A stretch of 39,941 nucleotides of DNA from Lachnospiraceae bacterium (lineage in GTDB: Bacteria > Bacillota > Clostridia > Lachnospirales > Lachnospiraceae): assembly GCA_900770785.1 (NCBI GenBank), contig CAAGLJ010000129.1:1-39941 (forward strand). The letters are read 5' to 3'. The notes beneath the pieces were generated by a model, which saw nothing but the letters and a program-made list of their open reading frames with translations, ran no database searches and was not told where the DNA came from. This document shows, piece by piece, positions 38,925 through 39,941 of the stretch (its first letter is position 1; every line of letters begins with the position of its first letter). The translations under genes and the position numbers were made by a program.

Positions 38925-39941
38925 TTGGGTTTATTTACAGATGGCTTTAAAGAACTGAAAAAAGCCAGCGAACCATTATATAAAACTCCGAAATCCATAC
39001 AGGAGACGATTGAGATTTTAAAGGTGGCGGAAAACGGAATCTTTGAAGTGGCAAAGGGACGCTTCTCGAAGTGCTATCGCTTTCAGGACATCAACTATAC
39101 CACAACAAATGAAGGGGAGCAGATTGACATTTTTGAGCGGTACTGCAAGTTTTTAAATTCCCTTGACGTGTGCTTCAAAATCACAATTAACAACAAAAAT
39201 AAGGACATGGAGCAGGTCAGGGACTATGTATTTTTGCAGGAGAAGGAGGACGGGTTTAACGGATTCCGCAAAATCTACAATGACATCATGGAGAAGAAAA
39301 TCCATGAGGGCAGACAGGGGATTGAGCAGGAGCGGTATTTAACCATTACCATTGAGCGGAAAAATTTTGAGGAAGCAAAGGCACAGTTTGCCACGATTGA
39401 AGCCTCCGTCCATAAGGCATTTAATGAGCTTGGTGCGGAGATTGTACCGTTTTCCGGAAATGATCGTATCCGAGTGCTGTATGACTATTATCATCTTGGG
39501 GATGAGGGCAGCTTTGATTTTGACATTAAGGAAGCAAGAAAAGTCGGGGCAGATTTCCGTAACGATTTGTGCAACGGTATGATGCAGTTTTACCCGGATT
39601 ACTTTAAGGACGAGAAGAAGTTTTGCAGGGCATTGTTCATCAAGAAATACCCTTCCAGCCTGTCAGACCGTTTCCTAAATGAGATTACTTCCCTTCCGGT
39701 CCATTCCATTACTAGCATTGATGTGGTTCCGATTCCAAAGGATATGACAACAAAGATTTTGCAGAAAAAGTATCTTGGAATCGAATCGGACATCATCAAG
39801 CAGCAGAGGGTAAGGAACAAGAATAATGATTTTTCCTCGGAGATTTCCTATAACAAGAGGATTGAGAAAAAGGAGATTGAGGAAATCATGGACGATGTGC
39901 GTGAGAACGATAGATCGGAAGAGCACACGTCTGAACTCCAG
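38925..39941 (+). CDS. VirB4/TraE-type transfer ATPase, 5' part (partial)
   Basis: An open frame from TTG 38925 (AGAGG about six bases upstream) runs off the contig. The 329 authentic codons form the N-terminal domain of a Firmicute VirB4/TraE ATPase: LFTDGFKELKKASEPLYKTP, then VAKGRFSKCYRFQDINYTTT, VLYDYYHLGDEG, RALFIKKYPSSLSDRFLNEI and the pre-motor VRNKNNDFSSEISYNKRIEK segment. The Walker motifs would lie beyond the edge. VirB4 powers assembly and substrate passage of the channel. The last ten codons (39912-39941) are sequencing adapter read in frame, not gene sequence. Confidence 0.88.
   Translation, partial: MGLFTDGFKELKKASEPLYKTPKSIQETIEILKVAENGIFEVAKGRFSKCYRFQDINYTTTNEGEQIDIFERYCKFLNSLDVCFKITINNKNKDMEQVRDYVFLQEKEDGFNGFRKIYNDIMEKKIHEGRQGIEQERYLTITIERKNFEEAKAQFATIEASVHKAFNELGAEIVPFSGNDRIRVLYDYYHLGDEGSFDFDIKEARKVGADFRNDLCNGMMQFYPDYFKDEKKFCRALFIKKYPSSLSDRFLNEITSLPVHSITSIDVVPIPKDMTTKILQKKYLGIESDIIKQQRVRNKNNDFSSEISYNKRIEKKEIEEIMDDVRENDRSEEHTSELQ
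39912..39941 (+). other. Illumina adapter sequence at the contig end (artefact)
   Basis: The last 30 bases begin AGATCGGAAGAGCACACGTC and continue as the standard TruSeq read-1 adapter. This is untrimmed library sequence, not genomic DNA; it should be masked, and the contig ends at 39911. Confidence 0.97.

Noticed and set aside
1..39941. tRNA or rRNA genes, or a classic tRNA attachment site
   Set aside because: I found no cloverleaf or rRNA-like sequence at any element boundary by eye.

Overview
The window looks like an assembled contig from a gut-type Clostridia (Lachnospiraceae-like Firmicute). Reasons: strong AAAGGAGG ribosome sites, moderate-to-low GC, Tn916/Tn1549-type conjugation families (Maff2, PrgI, TrbL, DUF3801/PcfB), large clostridial serine recombinases and a Csp-like subtilase. 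Both contig ends carry assembly signatures. The left edge lies in the last codons of an IS66-type transposase, and the right edge ends in 30 bases of Illumina adapter. Almost nothing here looks like core chromosome; it is a stack of mobile-element ends followed by an integrative conjugative element (ICE).

Layout. 1-119: IS66 right end. 146-1995: divergent HTH regulator and a Sel1-repeat lipoprotein, with a consensus promoter overlapping an imperfect palindrome. 2060-2833: relic right end of a Tn916-type element, consisting of an excisionase fused to what looks like the start of an IS256-type transposase, then an integrase cut off after about 105 residues. 3037-4230: three thiol/sulfur genes (membrane-anchored rhodanese, ArsC/Spx-like, glutaredoxin-like). 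4442-9759: DUF6870-type protein and three consecutive large serine recombinases, all with the catalytic motif intact. 9829-11280: a Csp-like subtilase broken at both ends, so it marks the chromosomal scar between two insertions. 11268-11569: a 142-bp unit bounded by 11-bp inverted repeats, then a leader with a strong terminator/attenuator.

From 11570 to the end runs the ICE, all on the plus strand. It holds small ICE proteins, a ParM/ParR pair, two lipid- or wall-anchored surface proteins (one a 1785-residue thioester/SpaA/LPQTG adhesin), an AT-rich cargo island (20.6-24.7 kb: two-TM protein, PIN-domain protein, frameshifted AlbA_2/Schlafen-type gene), DNA-processing genes (DUF5688, RadC/JAB, Toprim), an iteron array plus a candidate oriT (27570-27878), MobC and a MOBP-type relaxase, then the secretion module (PcfB-like, VirD4 coupling ATPase, Maff2, TrbL, PrgI, 5' part of VirB4).

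How it fits together. The relaxase and MobC would nick at the oriT just upstream of their own operon; the coupling ATPase would pass the DNA to the VirB4/TrbL/PrgI/Maff2 channel; the adhesin would promote cell contact; ParMR could stabilise the excised form. The integration genes of this ICE are not certain: the serine recombinases lie on the far side of the broken subtilase and may belong to a separate element. The best candidates for undescribed biology are the 32-bp-phased repeat array beside oriT, the cargo island whose genes are separated by related terminators, and the excisionase chimera under an RBS-sequestering hairpin.
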